DNA of 64,000 nucleotides, from NCBI GenBank assembly GCA_017893485.1, contig CM030362.1:180217166-180281165 (forward strand), given 5' to 3'. The notes under the pieces are model-generated. The model ran no database searches, was not told the origin of the DNA, and saw only the letters and a program-made list of their open reading frames with translations. Shown here in pieces: positions 50,290-60,610 of this stretch (position 1 is its first letter; every line of letters starts with the position of its first letter). The stretch is from Hemerocallis citrina (Eukaryota > Streptophyta > Magnoliopsida > Asparagales > Asphodelaceae). The translations under genes were made by a program, and so were the position numbers.

Positions 50290-50575
50290 TATCTATTGTC
50301 ATTGTGCAAGAAATTGCGTCAATGGCCAGTGTTATCGTCATTATGCAAAAAATTATGTCAATGGCCAGTGTTATCGTTATTGTGCAAGAAATTGCTACAA
50401 TAGCTAGTGTTATCATTATTGTGCAAGAAATTACTACAATAGCTAGTGTTATCGTTATTGTGCAAGAAATTGCTACAATAGCTAGTGTTATCGTTATTGT
50501 GCAAGAAATTGCTGCAATAGCCAGTGTTATCGTTATTGTGTAAGAAATTGCTGCAATATCCAGTGTTATATCGTG
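50290..50575 (+). repeat. 39-bp minisatellite of LTR C
   Basis: About seven units built on GTTATCGTTATTGTGCAAGA with periods of 39 bp (for example 50327, 50366, 50405). The 39-bp period keeps one frame open by chance. It occupies the same place in LTR C as the minisatellites of A, B and D. Confidence 0.9.
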
Positions 50576-51774
50576 TCAAGTACATGACCTATAGAATCTA
50601 CCACCTTAGTCTAAACGAAATTGATTGTATGCATCGAACCTGTACTATGGGATGCATTGGTACGTGCATTAGTTAGGATTAAAATGAATAATAGACTCAA
50701 GATTTTCATCGCATTGTCATTGCATATTGTCATCATTATTGAACAGTGTTATTGTTATTGTTTGCCGTTATTGTTATCGTTTATTGTCATCATTATCAAT
50801 CATCGTTATTGCACATTGCATCATTATCATTTTGCCATTATTCATTATCATCGACTCTATTGTCTATTGAATTCATTGTTATACCGGCAATGCCATTGTT
50901 CCTCTATTTCTCTACTTGCTATCCACGACTTGCTCTAAGGACATATTTTTCTCTCTTTTAGATGAACAGCTTACAGGTAATCAAGGAGTATTGCCTGATG
51001 GATTAGGAGAACAACAATGGTGAAAGAATTAAATTGCATCGCCGCCTAAATAATTATTGTATTGTTTTGAAGACTTAAATAATTGAACATTATTACTTCT
51101 TTTTATTATGGTCTTTTTGACCCAAATATGTTATTGTTGATTCCAGATGTTGGAATGTTATTATGTTGGTTATTTTATGTTTAATTTCCAAGTATTTTTA
51201 TTCATGTGATGACTCCTTTAATGCATGCGTGGTTGTATTACTATATATTTATATTGTTGAGTTGAATCGATAACAGCTGATGGATGACACAAGTCATTCG
51301 CTGTGCCATGTCACATGCTCGCATTCCGTATTTTTGGGAAGTGGGGCGTGACACTAACCCTATATATACTTGATGAAATGAGAGATTGAGAGAAATCAAG
51401 TCTGGGTCAGGTCGGGTCGGTTCTATTTGGAAGCGAATTGTGTTGGGTTTCTCTATTCGGGTCTGGATCTGGATCCGAGTCAAGGTCCGGGTCCGGGTTC
51501 GGGTTCGAGTCTGGGTCGGGTCGAATTTGAGGGGACTCGGACCCGAACCGTTGAAGCAATGAATCTTATTTTCGGACACGGACCCGACCCACATTAGACC
51601 GGATCAGTTCCGGTCCAGGTATCAGGTTTTGTTACTAGTCCTACTTGTATGTAATCAAGATAAGTAAGTAAAAATAATTGAGAATGAGTCTTTGTTCAAA
51701 TCAAATAGCCTCTCATTATTCCCCTTTCCACATTCCAACATTTCCAATTCTATGTTGTTTCATTTCAACCCAAC

Positions 51775-52349
51775 ATTTTCACCTCCTTGCTCCAACAGAA
51801 ATTCCCCCTTGAACCAAGCAAGCCTTGAACTTGTGACCTACTCACATGCCAAGCCATTTAGATTTCCCATCTAATCCATCACGATTCTCTTAGCTTACTC
51901 CTTCTGTATTATTTAGTTAGTTTTCAAACTAGGGAACCATATTACTTATAAATAGACTGTAGATCTCGTGTTTTAATTGCGTAGCTTAAAATAATACTAT
52001 TGAATCCTGAATATTATTTGTTTTAAATTTAGGTACAATTATAATACACACTATTATTTGGTATGGTGGTCCATGTGCCCTACTCTACGATTTTTCCATT
52101 GCTGGTACATTTTCATGTATCCCTCATGTACTTGTACAATGACCCGTGCTGCATAGGTGCATGTTGTAGCATATAGATTATTTTGATGATAAGGATCGAA
52201 CCTAAGTTCCAACCAGTAACATAAAAAAAGTAGGTCCCGTATAAAACAATAGTAATGCTAGGGGTCTTACAAAGAATGACATCATAATCCATAGCTAAGA
52301 AAAATAACAGATGAGAACATAAGTCATGAATTAAAACAATATCATACAA
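51775..52349. other. unassigned sequence
   Basis: AT-rich DNA between the end of the copia LTR and the 3' end of the LINE. I recognise no gene, RNA or repeat. Confidence 0.4.
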
Positions 52350-53166
52350 TCAAAAGATCAATACATTAAGGACAAAATTGTTGGTTGTAGGCTTGAGAGA
52401 ATACACTCCAAAAAGTGCAAATTGCATCCAAGTGACATAATCCAAGAGCAAACAGGCAAGCAACATCCTTTACATCAATGTTCCACCATGACAGAAGAAA
52501 AGAAGTTCCAATCTGCACTACATTCATCTAGCACTTTATCAGCAAAAAAACTGCATCAAAAGATGTTCAAAAGCAAAAGCTTGTCAATGTAGATGCAGTC
52601 AATCATCAATGGTAATCACATCTGCATATAAGTGAAGGAGAAAACACTGTATATAAAAGGATAAAACATCCAATTAAGGAGGCCACCACTTTATCAATAT
52701 CACAAATCTTCAGCTTATCTCTTTTACTAACTGGAATAATCCCAGCCCAAAAATGTAGAAAATAAAGAAAATATTCTATTAACTTATCAATAATGTGCAC
52801 CTTTTTAGTGAAGATTCTACTATTCCATCTATCCAAATTGTCCAAATCATGACCATCATTGCTAAATGAAGGTTTAATCATTCTCTCTCTCCAAGTACTC
52901 CACCAAGTATTCATTGTACCTGACCCTTCCATTAATATTTGAAGCTTTCTTACAAACATACGAGAGTAGAGAAATAAAAGGCCAATGAATAAACAAATGA
53001 TTTGTAGTTTCTTCATAAGCATTGCATAAAAGGCATATTTATAAAAGGGTGAAACAACACCACCATTATTCAAAATTGGAATAAAAGGATTTAATAGTGT
53101 AAATTGGCAAAACACTTAGCCCTTCCTTCTATTCAAAATTGGAATAGAAGGATTTCACAGTGACCA
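52350..53166 (-). pseudogene. LINE (L1-type) ORF2 3' end and 3' UTR
   Basis: The minus strand reads ICLLCNAYEETTNHLFIHW near 53045-52985, the CxxC...HLF pattern of the zinc-knuckle domain at the end of plant LINE reverse transcriptases. Frameshifts follow into 52606. The rest to about 52350 resembles a LINE 3' UTR (CACTTTTTGGAGTGTATTCT). A short segment (ATTCAAAATTGGAATARAAG) is repeated at 53068 and 53131, and again at 57263. The other pieces of this LINE lie at 57130-57319 and 58659-58733, displaced by LTR D and the TRIM-like element. Confidence 0.65.
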
Positions 53167-53635
53167 TGTAATTCATGTTTTCGCAAATATATATTTTCTA
53201 TTTATTATTTGAGTTTGGGTTCTCTATAAAAAAATCGTTTTCTTAAATTCATTTTATTACAAATTTATATTGTATCTCCTGTTAAAATCCATTTCTTTTC
53301 ATTAATTGTATTCATTGTTATTTTTCAATAGTTTTCATGTAATCCTTTTTTTTTTTACATATGACCTTGTTATTGTTGTTGTTGTTCTTGTTATTATTAT
53401 TATTACTATAAAATCCTATTGTATTTGTTAGTATTTGAGTATTGACTCAATGTATACTATTTGATTCATTGTACTATTGTATAACTATTTGTTATAATTG
53501 ATTTAACTATTTGCTTTTAATCTAAACCCTAATTGTATATTTTCTATTGGATTTTAAACCCAAAAACCCAAACACATTTCCCTATTGGATCCCTACCCAA
53601 TACCCAATAACCCATTATCAATAACCACCCTCTAC

Positions 53636-53643
53636 TATATAAA
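53636..53643 (+). promoter_or_regulatory. TATA box of LTR D
   Basis: TATATAAA follows an A/C-rich U3 end and precedes the C-rich leader by about 30 bases, the normal place for an LTR promoter. Confidence 0.6.
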
Positions 53644-56048
53644 CCTAACTTATCCTATCCCTTAAACCCTACTTCAGCCGCTTTACTTCTTCATCCCCTG
53701 TTCCCCTCCTGTCATCCCGATCCTTTACAACCCTGCATCTCGCGATCTCTCCTAGCCCTTATGCTCCTCCCCCCGATCTGCAGTGCTCCCTACATCCCCT
53801 ACCTCTCAACGCTACCAGATCGCTCGCGACCACAGCGCGCCTCCCCTGTGTACCCCTCCCGATGCCGCACACCCCAACGCCCTGTCCCCTCCTCCTGTCG
53901 CGGCGCCAGCAACCCCACAGCGACACCTCAGCACTGTGCTTCTCTCCCGATGTAGACAGCAAGCAGCACGACAGCGCCCTCCTGCCTCCTTCCCATCCTC
54001 TCCCTCTGGTGTCCCCTGTCGACTTCAGTCAGTCGTCAGCTCTGCGTCCCCGTGCTGCATCTCCCCGTCCCTTGCACTCGCCGCCAGCGAGACCACCGAA
54101 GCTGCCCTTGTCCACTTGCGATCGCCCCGAGCCACCGCCATGGCCACCTTCGTCTACCTCCTCCTGCTATAATCCGGAGTCAGCCGTTCACCAATCGAGC
54201 CAGAGCCGATGCACCATTGATGTGTGTTGTTTGATCATTCATCTTTGAATTTGGGCCATCGGGTCTTCCTTGATCATCGTGATCATGATCATCATGTCCC
54301 CTTAATTTTGATCCTGGCCGTCCGATGCATTTTTATCCTCATCTTCACCATCATCTGATCTGGACCGTTCGAACTTGGTTATCTTGATCTTGATCTTCTA
54401 TCTCAGTCGTCCGATTGTATTCGTGATCTCGATCGTCTTCATCTTGTTCATGATCGGTTTTTCATCATGTTCTTAATCATTTCGTTCGTGATCGTTGGTA
54501 TTGTGTTCGTGCCCCCGGAAATCCGTTCCCATTATTCTCGTTCTTGTATCGCTTCCGTCGTCGACTATAAGGCAAGTAACTTGTATTCTTTTTGTTGTGT
54601 AATACAAGTACTAAATACCTTCTGTAGTGTAGTTGTGTTCTAGAGACAATTCTTGTGCAAAATTCCTGTTATATCTTGTTTGTATGTGTTGACCCGCCCG
54701 TAGTTGTCACATTACACACATGACGTGAACTAATTTAGAGATAATCACTTCTTGATGTATACATGCATGTTGTCCGTATGATGTCGTATGCATGATGTAT
54801 TAGTCATAGTATAACTTATTGTAAACTTGTTAAATACCCTATACCATGTTACTTGGACATCTAGTATACCATATTTTGCATTTTGTTTTGGATGTGTTTC
54901 ATATAAACTAGTTGATTTTATGCTTGAAGAAGATTTCAGTTTTTTTTGTTACTCCATTTTTGTTCAGTATTTTAGACCCTATTAAGGTCAATATATAAAA
55001 ACTATTTGTGAATATGAATTATAGAGAATTTTGTCTAATTTCCAGAATTTCTGACAGATCTCAGTTTCGATTTGTGAGTTGCAAGTTATTGCTATTCTAC
55101 TACAGAGGTGTAGAAAACTCCAGATTCAGATTTTAGTATGAATTCTGTAAAGTGATTTATTTTTATACTGATGTTAAAGATAATATTTTGATCCAATATT
55201 TTTCTGGGTATAACTAGACTTGATTTGGATTAACCCCAAATTATTGTGGATTTAATTGATGACCTTTATGAACTATTCTATACTTGTAAACAACTACTAT
55301 ATTTGCAGAATTTTCATGTTGTTCAGTAAAGAACCATAATATCAACCTAATTGTATGATAAAAACTTTGTGAATATTAATTGTATCATGCTGTAACTATT
55401 TTATCACTCTTTTGACAGATCTGGATTTCGATATATCTTGTAATCTGTTGCTATTTTAGTACTGGTGTGTTTATGATTTTAGATTTACAAATTTACTGCA
55501 TTTTGCTACTTTCTGATTTTATTTGACTACACTATCTATGTTGAAAAATTATTAAATTATATTTACTGATACTAAACATACTAGGGAATATCCCAGATTT
55601 TTCTTGAATTTAATCAATAAGTTTTTATGTCGTTTTCCTGATTATGAATACAAACTTTTGATTTCTGACTGAACACATTTTCTGGATACAATTCTATTTT
55701 GAGTCCTGATTTTGTGAAGTACCATATGACTTATATGTATTTGCTGGATTCGGCCGAGAGTCTATTTTCCATATTTTCTGACGGATCCAGATTTGCATGT
55801 TTGTGGCAACAGAAATCCTAGATTTGGTGCAGTACTGTCTTTCTGTCCTGAACTAGAATTGTCGTTGTCCTACCCTTTTATGTGTTGTCTATCACATGTA
55901 CATGTTTATATTCCGACCTGAACATATTACTTGCTTATTCCATGTTATTCTTTCTCTATTCTGTGCACGTATATTCCTGTTTGATAATAATAACAAGTAA
56001 TCAAGCTGGGATTAAGGGGAAGACCTTAGTAGTGGACCATATAGGTAT

Positions 56049-56316
56049 GTGTACTCAGAAGGGGGCTCGTGTTTCCCATTTTATATTTGATTCATGTTGA
56101 TACATGAACCTGTTGCACTTTATGTTCGATTCATGAATCCGTGGATTCGTGAACCTGTTGTACTTTAGGCTTTGATGCATGAACCTATTGGTTCGTGTAC
56201 CTGTTACCTGATGATTCATGAACCTGTTGATGCATGAACCTGTTGGTTCATGTACCTGTTTACTACCTGATTCATGAACCTGTTCCTGTTACCTGTTATA
56301 TGATGCCTGAGTACAC
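56049..56316 (+). repeat. minisatellite of LTR D with inverted-repeat bracket
   Basis: Perfect 10-bp inverted repeats GTGTACTCAG (56049-56058) and CTGAGTACAC (56307-56316) bracket degenerate repeats of TGATGCATGAACCTGTTGGT. The same bracket, with different repeats inside, is seen in LTRs A and B. Confidence 0.75.
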
Positions 56317-57129
56317 GGCCCTATAGAAACCCACTACTAGGCCTAAACAAAATTTGCATGTATGTAGCAACCATGTGGTAAAAACCTGGGACGCATGAAG
56401 TGCTACCTAGATAGTAATAAATACAAGACTTGACATGACATAATACCTGTTACATGATTACCTGTACATGCTATTTGACACCTGTTATATGTTTACCTGC
56501 TTGCATGATACCTGTTACCTATCTCATGTTATATACACCTATTATCTCACCACATTACTTGATTTTGTTCATGATTCATGCTAGTTGTTCTATTTTGTTA
56601 TCATGTCTATTCCATACTATGCTTGCTTCCGCTGTTACTCTATGATGTTTATTCTTTTCCTGTACTTGTGTCTGCACTACAAGTGGCCCGTAACTTGCAT
56701 TGACGGATATTTTGTTTTCTTTTTCCTTTTCCTACAATTTGTTAAATTGCAAATTGTGGTGATCATCTACCTGATGGAGTAGGTGATCTGAGATTTTAGG
56801 TGTTGGAAGTTTTTGCTATTATTATTTTCTGTTGCTTATTTCGAATAAATGTACTTGCTACATGAATTTTGTATTGGGCAATGTGACCCAGAATTTTTGA
56901 CTTGTTTCAGATCTGGTTTATTTGAGATTTATTGAATTTTGTTTCGAGTAAATTCTGTTGGTATATTGATTCATTTATGTATGCGTGGTTGACTTCTCCT
57001 TGTTTACTTCCTGTTATTCCTGTCAAATGTTGTAAAGATTCTGACAATTTATGGATGATGAAAATCATTCGCTGGACTTAGTCACGTATCTGTATTCTGT
57101 ATTCTCTTTTTGGGAAGCGGGGCATGACA

Positions 57130-57319
57130 AACCATGAGCAAGATTTCTTTTGTTAAGTTTATCGACAGTAAGAAGGTTGTTGTGAACTGCAAGCCACACT
57201 AATTCTAACGTGAAGAAGTGCAATGCATGGTTGAATACATTTATAAAAAGGTGAAACAACACACCGTTATTCAAAATTGGAATAGAAGGATTTAATAGTG
57301 TAAATACCAGTATAATACC
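57130..57319 (-). pseudogene. LINE ORF2 fragment (upstream of the zinc knuckle)
   Basis: The minus strand at 57205-57130 reads VWLAVHNNLLTVDKLNKRN, the segment that precedes the CxxC knuckle in plant LINE ORF2 proteins. It joins to 53166 once LTR D is removed. Positions 57258-57305 repeat the sequence at 53063-53108, so a local duplication has disturbed the frame. Confidence 0.6.
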
Positions 57320-57363
57320 TGTAACGCCCCTGCCCCTAGCTCAGACAATTTATACAATTTGGA

Positions 57364-57809
57364 TGCATAACACCCCGTAGTTTTCAAAAGATTATAAATA
57401 TATATAAAAATATATATGTTGAAAAATTAATAAAAAGGTGGTTGTTTGAATATAAGGCATGGATGGCATATATATATATAAATATGTTGAAGTGAGTAGG
57501 TGTGGGGGGTCCCACGGGGTTAACAGCATGTATGCTATTCTGTTTGAGCTTGCTGATGACGTCAGCAGCTCCTGGGGCCCACACGTGAACAAGTAAAGAG
57601 AACAGCAAGGTAATTGCTTGTGCTGTTGATTTAGTCCCATATCGGGATTACTCACTAATTAAATAATATATAAATATAATAGCCAATGGTCAAGAGTCAC
57701 CTAATCGGTTAACCACCTTTTGAGAGGCAGCCTGTGGTGGGCAGTTGTACTACATAGTATCTAATTTGTCTTCTAAATTGTACAAATTGTTTGAGCTAGG
57801 GGCATTACA
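57364..57809 (+). repeat. TRIM 5' LTR
   Basis: Starts TGCATAACACCCCGTAG (two extra bases against the right LTR's TGTAACACCCCGTAG) and ends GGGGCATTACA. It has a USE-like GTCCCATATCG (57634-57644) and TATATAAAT (57667) spaced by 22 bases. Confidence 0.8.
57634..57675 (+). promoter_or_regulatory. snRNA-type USE plus TATA in the TRIM 5' LTR
   Basis: GTCCCATATCG, then 22 bases, then TATATAAAT. The same arrangement is repeated in the 3' LTR (58477-58487 and 58510-58518). Only one base differs from the plant snRNA USE consensus. Confidence 0.5.
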
Positions 57810-57860
57810 AATGGTATCAGAGCCGACTTTCAACACCGGGTGTGGGGCATGTCTATATAG

Positions 57861-58048
57861 TCGGGCGGAGGATTCTGGGACTATAGACCCAGTCGGGCGG
57901 TGTACTCCGGGACTGTGGTGAACCCTCAATTAAATCCGAAAATGTTATTGATCGGGCGGTGAATTCCGGGATCATAATTAGTCGGGCAAATAGGAGGGTG
58001 GCTTAATTAAATCTGGGATTATGATTGATCGGGCGGTGGATTCCGGGA
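57861..58048 (+). repeat. four-fold TCGGGCGG motif in the TRIM internal region
   Basis: A 20-bp motif, TCGGGCGGTGNATTCCGGGA, occurs at 57861-57880, 57893-57912, 57952-57971 and 58029-58048. Two shorter TCGGGCA copies lie between and after. All are on the plus strand, between the PBS and the PPT. Confidence 0.85.
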
Positions 58049-58167
58049 TCATGAATTATCGGGCAGATAGAAGAGCAGATGCTCCACAACGATTAGAAAG
58101 GAGATTCTGCACTAGATTGTGCATGCCCTGTGCTCAGCGAGGACGCTGATTTCTGAAGGGAGGTGTG

Positions 58168-58266
58168 TGTAACACCCCGTAGTTTTCAAAAGATTATAAA
58201 TATATATAACAAAATTAATGTGGAAAAATTAATAAAAAGGTGGCTGTTTGAATATAAGACATGGAT

Positions 58267-58331
<65 letters not shown>

Positions 58332-58658
58332 AAGTAAGTAGGTGTGGGGGGGTCCCACGGGGTTAACAGCATGTATGCTGTTCTGTTTGAGCTTGCTGAT
58401 GACGTCAGCAGCTCCTGAGGCCCACACGTGAACAAGTAAAGAGAACAGCAAGGTAATTGCTTGTGCTGTTGATTTAGTCCCATATCGGGATTACTCACTA
58501 ATTAAATAATATATAAATATAATAGCCAATGATCAAGAGTTACCTAATCGGTTAACCACCTTTTGAGAGGCAGCCTGTGGTGGGCAATTGTACTACATAG
58601 TATCTAATTTGTCTTCTAAATTGTACAAATTCTCTGAGCTAGGGGCAGAGGCGTTACA
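58168..58658 (+). repeat. TRIM 3' LTR
   Basis: From TGTAACACCCCGTAG to GGCAGAGGCGTTACA. It differs from the 5' LTR mainly by a long (TA)n run (58271-58327) and by an insertion in its last 12 bases (GGGGCAGAGGCGTTACA against GGGGCATTACA). Confidence 0.85.
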
Positions 58659-58733
58659 AGACCATCTCCACTTAATATCATCTTAGCTTGCCATTCATAT
58701 GAGCTCAAAAGAACTAAAAGTTGAATATATTGA
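58659..58733 (-). pseudogene. LINE ORF2 fragment
   Basis: The minus strand reads SSYEWQAKMILSGDG, resembling the part of plant LINE ORF2 proteins some 100 residues before the zinc knuckle. It would precede the piece at 57319-57130 once the TRIM-like element is removed. It is cut on the right by the SIRE-like LTR. Confidence 0.4.
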
Positions 58734-60121
58734 TGTTGGATCCTGTAGGCGAGGCAACAAACACTAGAGGGGGGGTGAATAGTGTTAATTAAAAAACTGC
58801 GGAATAAATAAATTTTTCTTCGGTGCAGTCGACTTAGTTGTGAACCAGTCGACTGATATGACCAAATAAAAGCAAATATAAACAACTCTGTGCAGTCGAC
58901 TTATAGATGAGACAGGCGACTGAAGACACAGTGAAAGTACAACTTATACGAGACTGACCAGTCGACTGATAGTGCAAGGAGTCGACTGTCCAGACAAGTT
59001 TTACAGAACTTAAGTAAACAAAAAGTAAATGCAAGATCAAGACAACCAATCACAGAGTACACAAGATATATCCTGGTTCGGTCCTTCCGACCTACATCCA
59101 GTCCCCAAGCAACCCACTTGAGATTTTCACTATTCTTGAAAAACAAGTTTACAAGAATACCCTACGGCGTTAAGACAACAATCTTGTCTAACCCGTAGAT
59201 CTTTCTCTCAACCAGAGAAAGCAGACCCACTCTACTACCAAGAGTGAATGACCGACTCTACACCCTAGAGTCTAACTCTCCAACCGAGAGCAAAAAGAAA
59301 CAATAAAAATCTTACAGTCAACCTATAGCCTTGTTGGTGTTATGTGTTGTAGAACGTGGCTAAAACAAGGTCGACTTCTATACCCAGTCCAGAACGAAAT
59401 CATTGTTATACTGGACAGAGTGTAGAGAACCAGAGATTTGAAACTTTGAAAGCTTTTTCACTTTTTCTCTTAGAAATCTCAAGAATGCTCGGAATCTTAA
59501 AAAGTATTGTTGAAAGATCTTTTCAGTGAGATCTGAACTCTATTTATAGAGTTAGATCTCCTGGACGTTGGGAGACAGTTATCTCAACTGTCAACCAACG
59601 GATCTTAAAGCTTTTGAATTTGAAAAATAGATTTTGAAAACAGAAAACGGTCAAAAGCACTCGAACAGTCGACTGGGTTGCCATAATGAGTCGACTGGTC
59701 AGAGTTTGAATAAATTTAAACAGTTTTGTACTGCCAGTCGACTGCCAGAGGTATCAGTCGACTGGTACTCAACAGTTAAATTACTTCAAACTGTTTTGAC
59801 TCTTTTTGATGTTTTTGAAAAACACACATTATAAAATAGTGAGTGTATGTGTGTGTGACAAGGCTTTACAATCATACTAAGACTCAACAAAGGTAAAAAT
59901 ACAATGTTTACAAGACATGACAATTTGACACATTTGAGCTTGAGTCTTGAGTCTTGAGTCATGAGTCTTGAGTGAATCTTTGGCCATTGTCTTTTATCTG
60001 GAGCTTTTATGCTTGATCATTTGTTCAGCTGTAAAGTAGTAAGTCCTTTGTGTATAGCACCTATAAGTTTAGCATAGATACATGTGCAGTGTGTTGTGAT
60101 CATCAAAATCAAGAATCAACA
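58734..60121 (-). repeat. SIRE-like 3' LTR
   Basis: Plus-strand view: TGTTGGATCCTGTAGGCG to AGAATCAACA, 1,388 bp. It is an inverted relative of the solo LTR 27188-28342, with about 230 bp more near 59815-60050, including GAGTCTT tandem words (59939-59975). It contains nine AGTCGACT palindromes. The polypurine tract AAAAAGGGGGAGAA (minus strand, 60122-60135) adjoins it. Confidence 0.92.
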
Positions 60122-60610
60122 TTCTCCCCCTTTTTGATGATGACAACACAATAGCTGATAATAACATAAAATATACAAGCATAGTAATGATATGCTCCCC
60201 CTGTTAAAAACACAACATGCATTCATAACATGCATACATAGAGACTTATCATAAAATAGATCTATCATAAAAAATGTGTATCAGTCGACTTATAAAATGA
60301 AGTAGGCGACTGATCAGAGACAAATTAAAAATAGTAAGATCATTAATACAGCAACAGCAGTCGACTTATATGTTGTAGCAGTCGACTTACCAGTGATACA
60401 CAGAAATCTAATCAAACACAGAAAACAACAGTAATACACAGTGAATAAATATGAGGATATTTCTCCCCCTTTGTCATCAACAAAAACACAAAATAGCCAG
60501 TCTTTTGCAATGAAAAAAACACAGGATTAACCTAATAAATGTCGCATACATAAAGAAGTTCATTAATACAAAGAGAATAAAAAATTACATAAAAATGAGA
60601 AATAAAGTCT
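60122..60610 (-). other. SIRE-like 3' UTR with three PPT-like tracts
   Basis: On the minus strand AAAAAGGGGGAGAA (60122-60135) touches the LTR and is the working PPT. Similar tracts AACAGGGGGAGC (about 60194-60205) and CAAAGGGGGAGAA (60461-60473) lie upstream. Three of the paired palindromes are here. No ORF of note. Confidence 0.7.

Larger units (their letters stand above)
46856..51353 (+). repeat. long solo LTR 'C' (Tekay/Del-like)
   Basis: From TGTAACCCTGTTTCCG to GGGAAGTGGGGCGTGACA, 4,498 bp, with a perfect duplication CTAAC (46851-46855 and 51354-51358). It is related to LTR D. Both have a 'CCCAATACC' zone (47520-47540; 53590-53620), a C-rich leader (47740-48560; 53650-54170), then a GATC-rich zone (48660-48930). 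Next come blocks similar to D at 49890-49990 and 50170-50270. The C-rich leader reads as open Pro/Ser/His-rich frames, which I take as compositional. Confidence 0.8.
43087..51643. mobile_element. non-autonomous hAT-like element, interrupted
   Basis: Flanked by TTGTATGT at 43080-43087 and 51645-51652, an 8-bp duplication typical of hAT elements. If the ends are taken one base out, the duplication has one mismatch. Short inverted ends TAGCACTGGTA and TAGGACTAGTA fit hAT ends. Subterminal zones are dense in GGGTCSGG words on both sides (43095-43260 and 51395-51600). Without the two nested LTRs only about 0.9 kb remains. The piece at 46712-46855 could encode a serine-rich N-terminus (MDASNEPEPSRELSR), but no transposase core is present. 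Confidence 0.65.
42848..51774 (+). repeat. copia 3' LTR, split by a hAT-like element
   Basis: Starts TGAAATGTAATT right after the PPT and runs to 43086, with a TATA box (CACTATAAATATA, about 43065-43077). It resumes at 51652 (AATCAAGATAAGTAAG) and probably ends near 51774 (CAACCCAACA). The right end is a judgement from the terminal CA; no target duplication is available because the 5' end of the element is gone. Confidence 0.6.
53167..57129 (+). repeat. long solo LTR 'D' (Tekay/Del-like)
   Basis: From TGTAATTCATGTTTTCGC to GGGAAGCGGGGCATGACA, 3,963 bp. Flanks GACCA (53162-53166) and AACCA (57130-57134) are a target duplication with one mismatch. A good TATA box (TATATAAACC, 53636) is followed by a C-rich leader (53650-54170), setting plus orientation. 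Shared blocks with A and B (which are inverted) are 55740-55770, 55985-56058 and 56307-56420. It interrupts the LINE. No internal element sequence. Confidence 0.8.
57320..58658 (+). mobile_element. TRIM-like miniature LTR retrotransposon with outer inverted ends
   Basis: Two LTRs (57364-57809, about 446 bp; 58168-58658, 491 bp) enclose a 358-bp non-coding internal region with a PBS (TGGTATCAGAGC, 57812-57823) and a PPT (GAAGGGAGGTG, 58155-58165). The 44 bp before the left LTR (57320-57363) is an inverted copy of the end of the right LTR, so the whole unit has matching inverted ends. Flanks ATACC and AGACC suggest a target duplication with one mismatch. There is no coding capacity, so mobility would need proteins in trans. 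No 5S-like boxes are visible, so it is not evidently Cassandra. Confidence 0.8.

Noticed and set aside
50229..50543. Repetitive 104-residue ORF, and a CRISPR-like look of the regular repeats
   Set aside because: A 39-bp minisatellite keeps any stop-free frame open. The units are directly adjacent without unique spacers, and this is plant DNA.
53759..54248. Overlapping ORFs of 60-130 residues
   Set aside because: Same C-rich LTR leader effect in LTR D. No start context, domain or conservation with LTR C at protein level.
57320..58658. Cassandra TRIM
   Set aside because: Cassandra LTRs carry 5S rRNA-like promoter boxes. I see none in these LTRs.
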